Assembly (NCBI GenBank): GCA_032719365.1
Contig: CM064876.1
Span: 63,049,864-63,113,863, forward strand
Source: Prinsepia uniflora
Lineage: Eukaryota; Streptophyta; Magnoliopsida; Rosales; Rosaceae
Direction: 5' to 3'
DNA length: 64,000 bases
Position numbers and translations under genes: made by a program. Positions 1-10,970 of this stretch are shown here, in pieces; within the stretch, counting starts at the first letter, position 1, and every line of letters begins with the position of its first letter. The notes beneath the pieces were generated by a model, which was given only the letters and a program-made list of their open reading frames with translations, was not told the origin of the DNA and made no database searches.

Positions 1-1268
1 GTACTGCTTGTTCCATTATTGAGCCATCTAGAGTGATAAGGACAATCCCCGCTCCTACCCCCTTCTGGTTCGAGGAACCATCAACAAAGAGCTTCCATAG
101 ATGATTGTAAGTTGAGGGTTGCAGAGAAGAGGAACTGTCGCCATGAGCTCGTGACAAGGAAGTGTCGACGGCCCTGGGGGCACTGTCGAACTTATTGTCA
201 TTGCTTCCTTCCAATGATGCTGGTGTGAACTCCACAACAAAATCCGCTAAGGCTTGGCCTTTGACAGCTGTTCGGGGACGATAGAGCAGATCATGCTGAC
301 TCAACTCTATAGCCCATTTCATTACCCGTGTCGATGCATCAGGTGCATGAAGTAATGAAAGAAGTGGATATTCTGTCATGACGATTACCCGATGAGCTTG
401 AAAGTAAGGCCTCAACTTCTTTGTGGCAACCAGTAATGCAATCAGCTTTTCAAATTTTGGATATCGTGTCTCCGCATCAAGTAGGGCTTTGGAAGTGTAG
501 AACAAAGGCAGTTGAATCCCATTCTCTTCCCAGACAAGTGCAGAGCTTACAGCAACATTAGAGACCCCCAGATACAGGAACAGGTCCTCGTTATCTTTGG
601 GTTTTGATAGCAGCGGTGGATACGTCAAGTAGGCCTTGAGATCTTGAAATGCTTTCTCACAACCTTCATCCCATTTATCTCTGGATGCTTTCTTTACCGC
701 TTGGAAGAAAGGTCGACATCGGTCGGTTGACTTGGACAGGAACCTGTTCAATGCTGCTGCTCGTCCAGTGAGACTTTGAATCTCCTTTAGACTTGATGGG
801 GACTTCATCTCGAGAATTGCCTTGATTTGCTTTGGATTTGCCTCGATCCCACGTTGAGTCACAAGGTATCCCAAGAACTTCTCTGCTGATACCCCGAATG
901 TACACTTTAGAGGGTTGAGCTTCATTTTGTACTTCTTTAGCAAGTTGAAGGTCTCTCGCAAGTTGGTGATATGATCCCCTCGTCTTTCTCCTTTGACCAT
1001 GATGTCATCCACGTAGACCTCCATGGTTTTTCCAATGAGATCTTTGAACATCCGATTAACGAGTCTCTGGTACGTTGCACGCGCATTTTTGAGGCCAAAT
1101 GGCATGACCTTGTAGCAGTACACACCTCGATCGAAGACGAAGGCAGTTTTGTCCTTGTCTTTTTCATATATGGAAATTTGATTATAGCCCGAGTATGCAT
1201 CCAGGAAACTTAGGAGCTCATTTCCTGCAGTTGAGTCCACTAAGAGATCGATCCTGGGTAGAGGATAG
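1..1268 (-). pseudogene. pol fragment: RT palm/thumb, RNase H and start of second RNase H
   Basis: An open frame of about 420 codons runs from ~1268 to the window edge without a stop. It carries LDAYSGYNQI, then MPFGLKNARATYQRL, the catalytic YVDDIMVKG motif (about 993-1019), then KCTFGVSAEKFLGYLV. The RNase H region follows with LFYTSKALLDAETRYPKFEK (about 455-520) and QALADFVVEF (about 225-250). The last residues at the edge start a second RNase H. The frame differs from the upstream RT segment, so a frameshift near 1276-1290 separates them. This half looks intact; catalytic aspartates of the RT are present. Confidence 0.9.
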
Positions 1269-1275
1269 TTATCCT

Positions 1276-1749
1276 TTGGGACGCAAGATTGAGATCGGTG
1301 TAATCAACACAAACTCTCCATCGTCCTGCCTCCTTTTTCTTGACAAGTACGACGTTTGCTAGCCATTCAGAGTGCGGAACTTCTTCAATGGATCCAGCAA
1401 CGAGTAACTTGTCAATCTCCTCCTGAATGATAGCAATTTTCTCGGGGGAAAAATTACGTTTTTTCTGCTTGACCGGCTTGTGGTTGGGATTGACGTGCAG
1501 CTTGTGGCAAGCGATGGTGGGATCAATCCCCGGCATGTCAGACGGAGACCAAGCGAAAACTTCTCTCTCCTCACGCAAGAAAGCTATGAGTTCTTCTTTT
1601 TCTGTGTCACCCAACCGAGCACCTATGCGGGCCTCTCGCTCAGGATATTGAGGGTCAAGTTGGATGAGGGTGACGTCATCCTCCGGCTGCCATCCTTCTG
1701 GAGTTGGTGGTTCCTCATGAATGTCTGGATCTTGACCCGTGATTAGTTG
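1276..1749 (-). pseudogene. pol fragment: linker and N-terminal RT (fingers)
   Basis: This frame follows the TAG stop at 1750-1752 and encodes a spacer (DTEKEELIAFLREEREVFAW), the HKLHVNPNHKPVKQKKR segment, and RT fingers with EWLANVVLVKKKEAGRWRVC and VDYTDLN. The expected continuation after DLNLA is lost because of small indels around 1276-1290, and the frame then runs into a stop at 1240. The matching continuation is found in another frame directly downstream. Family identity is secure (RVT_1 of gypsy type); the copy is non-functional. Confidence 0.88.
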
Positions 1750-2091
1750 CTATTTGGGAGACGAAGAAGAAAGCTTGCCCCTAGTGGATGATCCTGTTTG
1801 GGGAACAAACTCTGCCTCCTTGACCTCCTTTAGCCCTTCAGTAAGGCACCGCCGAGCCATCGCCTGATCGCCTTTAATCTCCCCGATTCCACCACCGGGA
1901 ATAGGGAACCGAATTTTCTGGTAAAGGCTTGACGTGGTTGCGAGGATCTTGTGAAGCCATGGCCTTCCCAAAATTCCATTGTATGGAGAGTATTCATCCA
2001 TGATGTAGAAAGTCTGGGACGTGACTACAGGATTAGAATGTACATCCAGCTGGAGAGTGCCTACGGTCATGCTGGTCGACCCATTGAAACC
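1750..2091 (-). pseudogene. retropepsin C-terminal part
   Basis: In the same frame as the upstream gag-protease segment but separated from it by a TGA at 2092-2094. It encodes FNGSTSMTVGTLQLDV, then FYIMDEYSPYNGILGRPWLH, the beta-strand/flap-dyad region typical of Tat-type gypsy proteases (ILGRPWL). It ends at a TAG at 1750-1752 after a serine-rich linker. It is best read as the C-terminal half of a protease disrupted by one nonsense change. Confidence 0.82.
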
Positions 2092-3513
2092 TCAGAGCGG
2101 GACAGCCCTTTTTGTTGTGAGGCTTTCTAACCCCATCTTGCGCACTGCATCCAAGCTGAGGATATTTGCTGCACTCCCTTCATCAACGTGAATCCGATCA
2201 ACTTGAGCATGAGCGATTTGGATGGACACGACTAATGCATCGTCATGCGGCCAGTCAAGTCCTACCTTGTCCTTCAAAGAGAAACCAACGACAAGGTCGT
2301 TGGCCACCCCGGGGGTGGAAACATGGGAGACTTGAGAGACAGCTAGTGCATCCCGGATCTTTCTTTTCTTTTGCTTAGAGGTGGTTCCTAACAACTCCGA
2401 TTCTGCTATGATGGTATTGATGCGAATCATCTTTGCTGCAGGTTCCCTTAGTCCTTTGTCAATGGCTCGATCCACAACCTTCCCTTTGACGTACTCAGTG
2501 CAATGTCCTTCCTTGATGAGATTCCGGAGATATCTCTCGAAAGATATGCATTTGCCGATGTTATGCCCATAGCATTCGTGGAAGGCACACCACTTCGTCT
2601 TATCAGTCTTCTCTTGATCACCTTTGACTGGCTCCGGCTTCTTGAACCATGGCTTGTCCTTAATTTCATTGTGGATCTGATGGACCGGCAAAGATAGCTG
2701 CAAGTTAGGCTTCCCCATAGCTTGTGTTTGGGAGGGTTGTCCCGCTTTGCGCTTGTTGGACTTTCCAGCTGCAAACTTTCCATGGGGCTCATCTTTAATG
2801 GAGGTTTTTTGACCAGCCCCAGCATGGTCCTGGGTATGAGTGGCGTTCTTCTCGTCCTCCCAGCTTGCATGTCGCTCTGCTAGCGAAAGCATTTTGGTGA
2901 GACTTCGCGCATTACTCATGACAATGTCCCCGTAAAGCTGGCTGTCCCGGGGAAGTCCTTGTTTAAATGCCATTGTCGCAACAAGGTCGCTACAGCCGAC
3001 AATCCGAGACTTCTCTTCGCAAAATCTTCGTATGTATTGACGCAGAGTTTCTTTTGCTCTCTTTCGGACAGAGAAAAGATGGTCATCCTTCCCCTCGATT
3101 GTCCGAAGTTGTGCGTACTCCTTCCCAAATGCTAGAGCCAACTCTTCAAAGGATGCAATCGACCTCCGGGGGAGATGATTGAACCAAGTCATGGCTTGGC
3201 CTTGAAGAGAAGCTTGAAAAACTTTGCACATGAGCGCATCGTTATGCATGTGGGGGACCATGACTCCCCGGTAATAATCTATGTGTTTTACCGGGTCAGA
3301 GGCTCCTTTGAACGGAGTGAAGTTTGGCGTCGCAAACCTTTGGGGGAATGGCTCTTCCTCAATATCCCTTACGAAAGGAGTTGAGAGCTGTATCTGGCGA
3401 CGTAGATCGTCCTCTAGATCGCCATCTCGTTGAGCACGAAGGTGCCTGTCCAGCATTTTTTGAACATCATCAGCCCGCAACGTACCTTGCTGGGGGGGGG
3501 GGGGGTGAGTCAT
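2092..3513 (-). pseudogene. gag C-terminal part with protease active-site region
   Basis: 473 residues. Residues ~45-200 form the Retrotrans_gag domain (EEPFPQRFATPNFTPFKGAS, HIDYYRG, WFNHLPRRSIASFEEL, QYIRRFCEEKSRI). Around residue 310 the motif WCAFHECYGHNIGKC followed by LIKEGHCTEYV is the degenerate Cys/His motif seen in Tat-type Gag. Near the C-terminus RIHVDEGSAANIL is the retropepsin active-site strand; the usual D-[ST]-G is D-E-G here. The segment ends at an in-frame TGA inside the protease. The annotated Met is not a true start: the real N-terminus is in another frame upstream across a 14-G tract. Confidence 0.87.
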
Positions 3514-4348
3514 TCCGTGCTAATCGCCGAAAACCTCCTTGAGCTTCTCCCATTGATCTCTGGGATCGTGCAGGAGAGTAGACTTCATCTTCCCTCTCAC
3601 TGCCATGGGCAGATCGTTTTGGGTCTTTGCGTAGAGCCTGAGGTTGCCCCCTACTCCCATATGAGTGCTGTGAGCGCTCCACTTGTGAAGTAGCCCCAAT
3701 CCTACTTCCTAGCCACTCATGTACTGACGGCCTTAGGAATTGTGGGCTTTTTGCTCGACGAGCGTGACTTCCTTCGCCAGAGTCACTTAGTGAAGTGTCT
3801 CGTGACATCGTTCGGCAGCGGACTGTCTCTTTCTCAGGACGCCTTGGAGCATTCTCTTGTCTCCCACGTGATGCGGAATGTCTGTCTGGCTCTTGGACCG
3901 GTCTTTCCGCCAGAAGTCGCTGCAAGAGTTCCGACTGGAGTTGAACTTGGCTGCTCAACCTTTCAACTTGCTGCGCCAAGTTGTCCTGGAGAGGTTGATA
4001 GTGACTTCTCCCTGAGATGTCGTGACGCCCATCCAGAAATTCCCTTAGGTCCATGTTTGTCGTGGGCTGATCATGCCGTGATGCACTTCCCATCATCCGC
4101 CCGCTTGCTTGTTGCAAAGCCGAAGTTCCTTCCCCTAGTGCAGGCACTTGGTTAGCTGGAGAGGGGAATGCTCCAAAGCTGAAGGTTGGCCTCCCTCTGA
4201 GCGTTTCCATAGGCGCTTCTATAGACACACGCCTGGGTCGAATTGGCCGCTCCTCCGGAGTCTCTATGTGAGCCTCATTCCTGGTCTGAGCAGTTGAGGC
4301 GGAAACACCTTCTCCAGCTGAGCGAGCAGATCGACGAACCCTAGCCAT
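3470..4348 (-). pseudogene. gag N-terminal part
   Basis: Starts at the ATG at 4348 (MARVRRSARSAGEG), chosen because the in-frame Met at 4462 lies inside leader repeats. The product is low-complexity, basic and Arg/Ser/Pro-rich, with a short coiled-coil-like stretch (LAQQVERLSSQVQLQSELLQRLLAE) common in Tat gag N-termini. It reaches the proline tract encoded by the homopolymer at 3492-3505, where the frame is lost relative to the downstream gag segment. A one-base-class length change of that tract would explain the split; a sequencing error there is an equally good explanation. Confidence 0.8.
3492..3505. repeat. 14-G homopolymer inside gag
   Basis: Fourteen consecutive G on the + strand (C on the coding strand, read as proline codons). 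It sits exactly where the two gag frames part. Confidence 0.95.
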
Positions 4349-4386
4349 GTCGAAACAAAGAATCTTGAGCTGAAAAGCTTGTTGAT

Positions 4387-4610
4387 GGATGATTTGAACA
4401 ACGTTCAAAATCTTCGAACAATGTCGATGAACGACGAACGAAGAAAGATGAACGATGAACAATGTTCAAAATCTTCGAACAATGTCGATAAACGACGACG
4501 AAGAAAGATGAACGATGAACGAATTCTTGATGAGTGATGAACAACGTTCAAAATCTTCGAACAATGTCGATGAACAACGAACGAAGAAAGATGAACGATG
4601 AACAAATGAG
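4387..4610 (-). repeat. leader tandem repeats of the Tat-like element
   Basis: Three copies of a unit starting TTCAAAATCTTCGAACAATG lie at 4404, 4465 and 4547. The first two are 61 bp apart and the third 82 bp away because of a ~21-bp insert. The units sit between the 5' LTR and the gag ATG, in the untranslated leader. They also generate spurious Met-initiated frames of the type FIVHLSSFVV on the minus strand. Confidence 0.85.
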
Positions 4611-4636
4611 AGAGCTTCTTCTGAGTATAACTCAAT

Positions 4637-4657
4637 AGCTCTCAATGAAAGCACCAA
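4637..4657 (-). other. putative primer-binding site
   Basis: Directly inside the LTR end, the minus strand reads ATTGGTGCTTTCATTGAGAG. This position is where a tRNA primer site is expected. The tRNA was not identified. Confidence 0.4.
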
Positions 4658-4658
4658 T

Positions 4659-5237
4659 TGTTGAATCAAAAATCGAACCCGCCGCGAAAAGTCCTCACAA
4701 TTCCTGCAAACAGCAAACAATTAGCTATCGTTGCCTCGATCGATCTACCCGGGGGGTTGTTCAACCAAGAACACTCCGATGCCTAAGTTAGCTTTGAGAG
4801 AGAAAAATGATATACTTCGAAGCGAAGAATCGACGTCCCTTGGAAATGAAATATGTTCCGCTATTTATAGGAAAATCTTGGAAGCCTCGGAGCGTTCTGA
4901 TTGGTCGGCTGAATTTGTAATTAATAATAATATATTAATTAAATATATTATTTAATAATTATAATAATAACTCATTATGATAATAATGATAATTATTGTG
5001 TTTTAATATTAATATTAATTGTCCGTTACTAAGAATAATGACAATTAACTCTCGGGGAGAATATTAATATTACGGAGATTTTAACCCGATTAAATAACGT
5101 ATTTAGCTGGTAAATAGATTATTTAATGTGTGGGTGTTTTTAAATGTCTAGCGTTATTTCCAGGGGCAATTTGGTCATTTTGGGAATTATGGGTCACGTG
5201 GTAGCTCCACAATTTTTAGATGATTTTGGGCTCCACA
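4659..5237 (-). repeat. 5' LTR of the Tat-like element (579 bp)
   Basis: On the minus strand it starts TGTGGAGCCC and ends TTCAACA, giving the canonical TG...CA ends. A TATA box lies inside and the primer-site position and leader follow. Much of it (about 4915-5130) is extremely AT-rich. The partner LTR is outside the window, so the limits rest on termini and context only. Confidence 0.75.
4861..4869 (-). promoter_or_regulatory. LTR TATA box
   Basis: TATAAATAG on the minus strand within the 5' LTR, about 200 bp upstream of the LTR end. This is the probable Pol II core promoter of the element; R would start about 30 bp downstream. Confidence 0.6.
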
Positions 5238-5582
5238 AGTATTATGGCCATGCACTAGAAGCAATTGAATATAAGGATTGTAATTTGTAAGTAGGAAGTT
5301 GAGTAAATTAGCAAGCAATTATGCACTACATGAGCATAACAAAACAACTAATTGAATGTGTATGTTTGTTCGTAGTCTACGTATGTGCAGACCAATAACA
5401 TTGGAAGAACATGTGTTTTTTAATGAAGTTTGTGCACAATCTAGACGAAGGTTGGGACCGTTAGGTTGGGTGTGTGTTAGATTACGTCAGGTCGAGCTTG
5501 GGCGAGTTTGTACTTTAACACAACTGAACATGAAAAATGCTTAGACATGCCTAATCCGTACATCTAACTGTTTAATAATAAT
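5238..5582. other. spacer, nothing recognised
   Basis: AT-rich sequence next to the LTR. I see no coding or structural signal that I can support. Confidence 0.5.
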
Positions 5583-5745
5583 ATTTTTTTTTTTTTAACA
5601 AAGATGTTGCCATGTTGAAGTAGGGGATTTATTCATTAAATATCAATCTCATTCTTGGTGAGTATCAAACTCAAGACCTTATACTTGAAACATTCCATTT
5701 TACATTGGAGAGGAAGACCGTTAGTCCTACTAGCTTCAATAATGG
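5583..5745 (-). mobile_element. possible tRNA-derived SINE
   Basis: On the minus strand a head with TAGTAGGACTAACGGTC (A-box-like) is followed ~45 bp later by GGTCTTGAGTTTGATACTC (B-box-like, GTTTGA core). The segment ends in an A-rich tail (12 T on the + strand near 5586). Arrangement and length fit a decayed SINE. No target duplication was found. Confidence 0.4.
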
Positions 5746-7450
5746 ATTTTTTTTAGAAGATACGAAATTTCATTAATAAAACAAAGATATAAAGTAAAGG
5801 CATGTTGAATGCAAAAGTTCGACGATAAATATGAGTAAATACCTCCACTTATCAGACTATATATCTCAAAACGATTTATAATGAATAACATGTAAAATAA
5901 TATAGTCTGAATCCCCTGAGCATCATCGAGTTCATTACTGCCCAGACAACTAATCTTTGCAATCCCACAAAAGTGAAAACCTAACACAACCAATTCGAAA
6001 TAAAAACTCTTGGACTTATTTGCACAAAGAAAACTAAAAATAAAGAAATAAATAAATAACTTAACAAAAGGTACAAATTGGCTACTTTCACCTTTATCGC
6101 TCTCATTTTAGTTATGGTCGCCTCTGCAGATTACGAGATTATCGCCCACCATATTACAGGTGTTTTAATTCATCGTGATTAACATTAACACCATAGTGGA
6201 GGATTGCAATCGCTCAATCAAATTCAAAATCCATGATGCCACACCACAAATCAAAATCCTATGAAAATAGATCAGATTTATGAAGATAAGAGTTTCATGG
6301 GCAAAATGAGGACGCTGAAACTCATCATAACCATGACACTATGACAATTGACAATAGAGAAGAAAGAAATGTCATGTCATGGCATGTAATGTAATGTCAT
6401 GCCACACATCACTATCAAAGCGAGAGTATGCGTTTCATTGATACACATTTAAGAGTTTTTTGTTGGACCAAACCCGAACTGCGAGGGTTTATTGTGGGAC
6501 ATGTTTTGCGCGTTCATGTTTATTTTAATGCACTTTTTTTTTTTCTAACACTTAAATTTAATACATTATAGCAAAAACAATGGATAGTAACAACCGAGGT
6601 GTGGAAGAAAAAACAAAAAGTAGGGTATGAAATATTAAAACAAGGAAAGTTGGGATTGGTTGCAACCAAATTCAAACAAGGAAGTTTGCGTATAGAAATT
6701 TCGAAATTCTGAATTTTGACAAAAATTTTTTATTTATTTTATTTCTGTCAAAAGACATTTTAAAAAGGTTACCGCCAATCCCTTCTATCACATCTTATGT
6801 TGAAGAAGTTGTAAAAATTGGATCTAGAGAAACTCCAACAATCTTGCATATAAGCCAATACATAAATGACCAAATGTCCTCTGGTTGCAGTTACAACTAA
6901 CGATAAGGGTTATATTTTAGAGTCCAGATTTTTTTGGGTGGCAGGTTGAGAAAAAACAAGAAACGAGATTGACAAGGAACTCATGTCTAAGCGTGATTTA
7001 GACCAAGTCACCCCAAGAGACTTATATGTACGGATGTACCGTCGTTTACCAAATTGTCTCCCTATGGATTCAATTCTAGATATCTTGTCTCAATAACCCA
7101 TATAGCAACAATGTTGTGTTACAAATTAACGATGTGAAACATGTATTATTCTTTCGAAATTACATACGGTAACCCTTTAAAATGCTTTAGAGGCCTAAAC
7201 CATTAAGATACAAGAACTTCAGAAATAGCACACATCATAGTGTTCGAGAACTCAACGGCTTTGATGGGTTTTATGCATAGTTCGACCCCAAGACCAACCG
7301 TAGTTCAGAAGCTTACGACACGACCACAGTTCGTCAAGCTTAACATCCAACAATGTTCAATACACGAAAGGGAACAAGAACAAGAACAAGAACATTCACA
7401 TTGAAGCAAAACATGCAAAAAAGACCTTAAAATGCCAACGCCATTTTCGC
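5746..7450. other. AT-rich intergenic region
   Basis: No supported gene or repeat. A short run of TGTCATG/TGTAATG-type repeats lies at about 6370-6405. Short open frames here have no recognisable domains. Confidence 0.5.
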
Positions 7451-7685
7451 TGATAAAGTATTATACATCCTGTAGTGACCTAAAAGTATGAGGTTAGCAA
7501 TGCTCTCACAAGAAGAAACCAATTGGATGCATCCTATAAGAAAAATAACCTGCGCTCGTGCACATGGAGCTCAACCATCTATGCGTTTAGTGACTTCACC
7601 CTCTTTCAAGTTTCAACTGAAATTTCCCGCTGCAAGAAATGCATTTTCTTGAACATGAATGCCCGCAGTCGGCTAACCAGAGCAA

Positions 7686-10600
7686 CTAAACTCCAAACAT
7701 TAAATCCATGACTTTGGACACCAATGACTTTGTTGGGGAAGCAATCGCACCAGCAGATTGTCGTGCACTGGTATGACTGTTTTGAAGATAGTAGGGACGG
7801 GAAGGGGCTCTGGAGGCATTCAGTTCTGCATGTTTCATGGATGGTGGAGGGGGCAATGTCATGAATCCCTGATTGTTCATCATCTCATTTAGTGCATGGC
7901 GTTGCATTGGATCCAGTGGCTTCACACCTATAATTAGTGCCCCGTTAATTTGCATCCCATTCTTGCTGAGAGCTTTCTGAGCATCAGAGTAATTCTGCAC
8001 CACCAGGAAAGTGAGAGTTAACTAGTTTTACTCAAACTTACTTAATCTATCTTCAGTCGATCGCAGTAAGATTCGTTTAATTACTTCAGCAACTAAGCGA
8101 TCTTACTTTTGACGTCCATGGCAGCATCCACAAAATTAATAATACCCAACTTTGAATGGGAAGTAATGTACAGTGGCTTTATTATACTCAACAGAGAAAC
8201 AATTTTAAAGTAAAACATCTTTAGGTAATAATTAATATAAGAAAAGCCACAACCAATAAAAGTGACTCAGCCATTTCTAGCTAGTTGAACTTTTAATCCT
8301 AGAGTAAAGTCGAGATTAGTTTTACTCCCCATTTGGAATGCAGTTCTTATAGCACGGCTGTTTCACAAGCTCTCAAATTGAATTAGCCATGGAAACAAAC
8401 TAAGTTCAGGGAGAGGACGTAATGAAGAGACAGCCAATGATTGGCATGAGAAATTCAATTCACCAGACTTGAAAAAGTGGGAAGAAATAAGAACCTGATA
8501 TAGAATGTGCATCCAGTTGGCATCTCTTGGACCAGTAACATGTTTCAAAATCACACCACATTTTTCGAATTCTCTTAAAACTAAATTTGTATCAGCTGGA
8601 GAGAATCTGGAGAAAGAAAGAGGAACACCATTAGAGGCCTCTACTATAATAACTGAGTGAACCGACATTTTGATTACTCTAGAAGATAGAAGAGCAAGCC
8701 AAATTATAAACATAACTTCAGAGGATTGGAGGGTTGAAGCCTAAGTAAGACCAAATAAGCTTCAATCAGTACAACATTTGTCCTAAAAATTTAGAAGGGC
8801 CATGAGATACCAAAAAATGAAAAGAAAGAGTTCTAAGAGTCCCCAATGTGTATCTTTAGATTGCATAACAAAACAATGCCATAGTACTTTCAACTGTGAA
8901 CTAGTCAATCAGTGTAGCAATTCATATACATTAATTCAAAATTGATTTCTTTTAGACAGGGACACATATAAAATAAAAATCACCCTAATAAGCAAGAAAC
9001 AGTTAACTGACTTTTTTTCTTTTCTAGTTTCTCTGTTCTTTAGATAAGTTTTTACGACTAAAAGAACATGTAACCCAAAATAATCATAATCTTCAAATTA
9101 GATCTGTCTTACTTTTAATTGTTTGATTAGGGAAGACAACTTGCATACCAGTAACCACAAAGACAGGGACACATAAAATAACAGTCACCCTCATAAGCAA
9201 GAAACAGTTAACTGACTTTTTTTCTTTTCTAGTTTCCCTGTTCTTTAGATCAGTTTTTATGACTAAAAGAACATGCAACCCAAAATACTCATAATCTTCT
9301 AATAAGATTTGTCTTACTTTTAACTGTTTGATTAGGGAAGACAAGTTGCATACCAGTAACCACAGCTAAGAGGAACTTTTACATTCCTCAGTGAAGAAGA
9401 TTCCTTTATACCAAATATTTGACATTTCTCAATATTTGTTTCTATTTTCGAACACATTTAGCCAAGAAAATTTGCTCTTATAGTACCTTCTATTGACCAC
9501 TGACACTCTTAGGTTTAAAATGTATTTCCGTGGAAGATTTGATTCGTGCATGTCTGAAACCTCATAAGGTATTTGGATGAGGAACATGAGAGTACCGATG
9601 GATTTGCCACTAGAGCTATGATCTAGTGGCATTCACCCCCACAATGGAGTGGGAGGTCTCAAGTTCGACTCTCATAAGAAGAAATGCCGATACCCAGGGA
9701 GCAAAATCCCCTCTGCTCTGATATCTTTGTATCAAAAAAGAGTCTGAGAGTCGAAATTAGTTAGAAATGCACCACAAAAGATTAGATAGAAGGATTACAA
9801 ACGAGTAGATACAATGCACTTAGAGATATTCGTAAGTAACTAATTGATAGGATTTACTTAGAAGTCCTTTGTTAAGTGGTTTTGCTATGCCCATGTAGTG
9901 CACATTCAAATCCACTTGTGCATATTCAAATCCACTTTTAACCGTTTATAGTGCATTTCTTAGTTATATAGCCTAATCCCCTTAGTACATTCAAGTTCCT
10001 CATCCAAACACACCCTAAAGGAAAATTCTTTCCTTAGGCCCAACAACCAAGAGGCAATAAGGCCAGAGCCAAATGGCTTAAACAGGAATAACAACAAAGG
10101 CACAGTTAATCTAAAAAACCCACAGTTTATATACGAAAGCAACTATGCAATACTGAAACCATCAAACATGGTCTTTTCCCAAAGAAGTTTTCATGGAATT
10201 TATGTATCATTGTTTGGCAGAATTAAGCACATCAATTCAAAATTTGCAATTCAATAAACAGCACAAGAAAATATGGATTATGTGGATAAGCTAATTTCCA
10301 CAGGTAGCCTAAGGGCAAAGATTAAACACCATATATCAGCTGAAGATGTATGTATTACCAATTAACCAAGAAGACAGAAAAAAGCTGAGTTAACAGATTA
10401 CCCATAAACAGTAACCCATTCTTCCTCGTTAAGGTTCCCTGTAGGTAAAGTATTCCTTCGCATCTCCGGCCTTGCAACTTCCCTTGGAGGTGGAAGAGTG
10501 ATCAGAGCACCAGGCTGAACAACACCATCCACTGGTGAATTCTTCCCCTTCTCATCTTGCTCGCTAGCACTCTTTGAGGGTAACAACCAACTCACACTTG

Positions 10601-10970
10601 CTGAACCCTGTTGGCCATGCTGTCCATTTGATAGAGCATAAGAAGTGCTTGCCTCTGATTTACCTTTCACAGGACTCAAGGAATCACGCCCAAAACTTTG
10701 GACTGGAGTTCTAGGATCTGATTTGACTTCCGGTGATACCGGGTAATCAGGAATCCCAGATTCAGGGGAAAAATCTGAGCGGTCTTCCAATGTGTAAAGC
10801 GGAGGAGGTGGAAGATCTGATCCCCCACCACTCTCACGCCATAGAGCTGAGACTGCAGCAGCCTGGCCAGGAGTTGATATTTTCCCTCTCCGGGCTGAGA
10901 CAGGTGAAGCCAAATCTTGGAAAAATAACGACTGCCTACCAGATTTAGGAGTCCTAACTGTTGAGTTCAT
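7686..10970 (-). CDS. NUP35: nucleoporin NUP35 (MPPN/RRM_Nup35 family), three coding exons
   Basis: Coding exons on the minus strand are 10970-10402, 8606-8495 and 7994-7686, totalling 990 nt = 329 residues plus stop, which matches the usual length of plant NUP35. Junctions obey GT-AG: TATGG|GTAATC and CTCCAG|ATTCTC; TATCAG|GTTCTT and GTGCAG|AATTAC. The start MNSTVRTPKSGRQSLFF is chosen over an in-frame upstream Met because the acceptor TTTTTCAG at 10998 lies between them. The N-terminal MPPN region has SLFFQDLASPVSARRGK and TPGQAAAVSALWRE. Residues ~185-260 form the RRM_Nup35 fold (EEEWVTVYGFSPADTNLVL ... NWMHILYQ ... GVKPLDP). The C-terminus SLVSKVMDLMFGV is the conserved amphipathic membrane-binding helix. 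The family is a nuclear pore inner-ring component that binds NUP93/NUP155 and membrane. The frame is intact, so the gene is probably active. Confidence 0.95.
8955..9364. repeat. 207-bp tandem duplication in NUP35 intron
   Basis: Two head-to-tail copies: 8955-9161 and 9162-9364, both beginning GACAGGGACACAT and both ending with CATACCAGTAACCACA. Differences are scattered substitutions and 1-4 base indels, so the duplication is not recent. Confidence 0.9.
9605..9737 (+). mobile_element. tRNA-derived SINE candidate in NUP35 intron
   Basis: A-box-like TATGATCTAGTGG is followed at about 35 bp by GGTCTCAAGTTCGACTCTC, a B box with an intact GTTCGA core, as in tRNA-headed plant SINEs. The segment ends near ATCAAAAAAG. 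The head also contains a perfect 8-bp inverted repeat (CCACTAGA / TCTAGTGG). It is antisense to NUP35. No clear target duplication was found. Confidence 0.55.

Larger units (their letters stand above)
1..5237 (-). mobile_element. Ty3/gypsy LTR retrotransposon, dual-RNase-H (Tat-like) type, truncated by window edge
   Basis: Reading the minus strand from 5237 downward gives 5' LTR, post-LTR primer site, repeat-rich leader, gag, protease, reverse transcriptase, RNase H, and the start of a second archaeal-type RNase H domain (WKLFVDGSSNQKGVGAG) at the left edge. A second RNase H after RT-RH is typical of the Tat lineage of plant Ty3/gypsy elements. Integrase and the 3' LTR would lie to the left of the window. 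The copy is dead: gag is split at a homopolymer, protease has a stop, a second stop precedes RT, and RT is frameshifted. Only one flank is visible, so no target duplication can be checked (the 5 bases outside the LTR are AGTAT). Confidence 0.9.
8607..10401 (-). other. NUP35: NUP35 large intron (1795 bp)
   Basis: Lies between the exon ending TATGG and the exon starting ATTCTC. It contains a 207-bp tandem duplication and a SINE candidate, both annotated separately. The smaller intron is 7995-8494 (500 bp). Confidence 0.9.

Noticed and set aside
4405..4720. Several FIVHLSSFFVV-type minus frames
   Set aside because: Translation of leader tandem repeats in different frames.
7523..7711. 62-codon plus frame at the NUP35 3' end
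   Set aside because: Antisense to the NUP35 3' UTR and last codons; no support.
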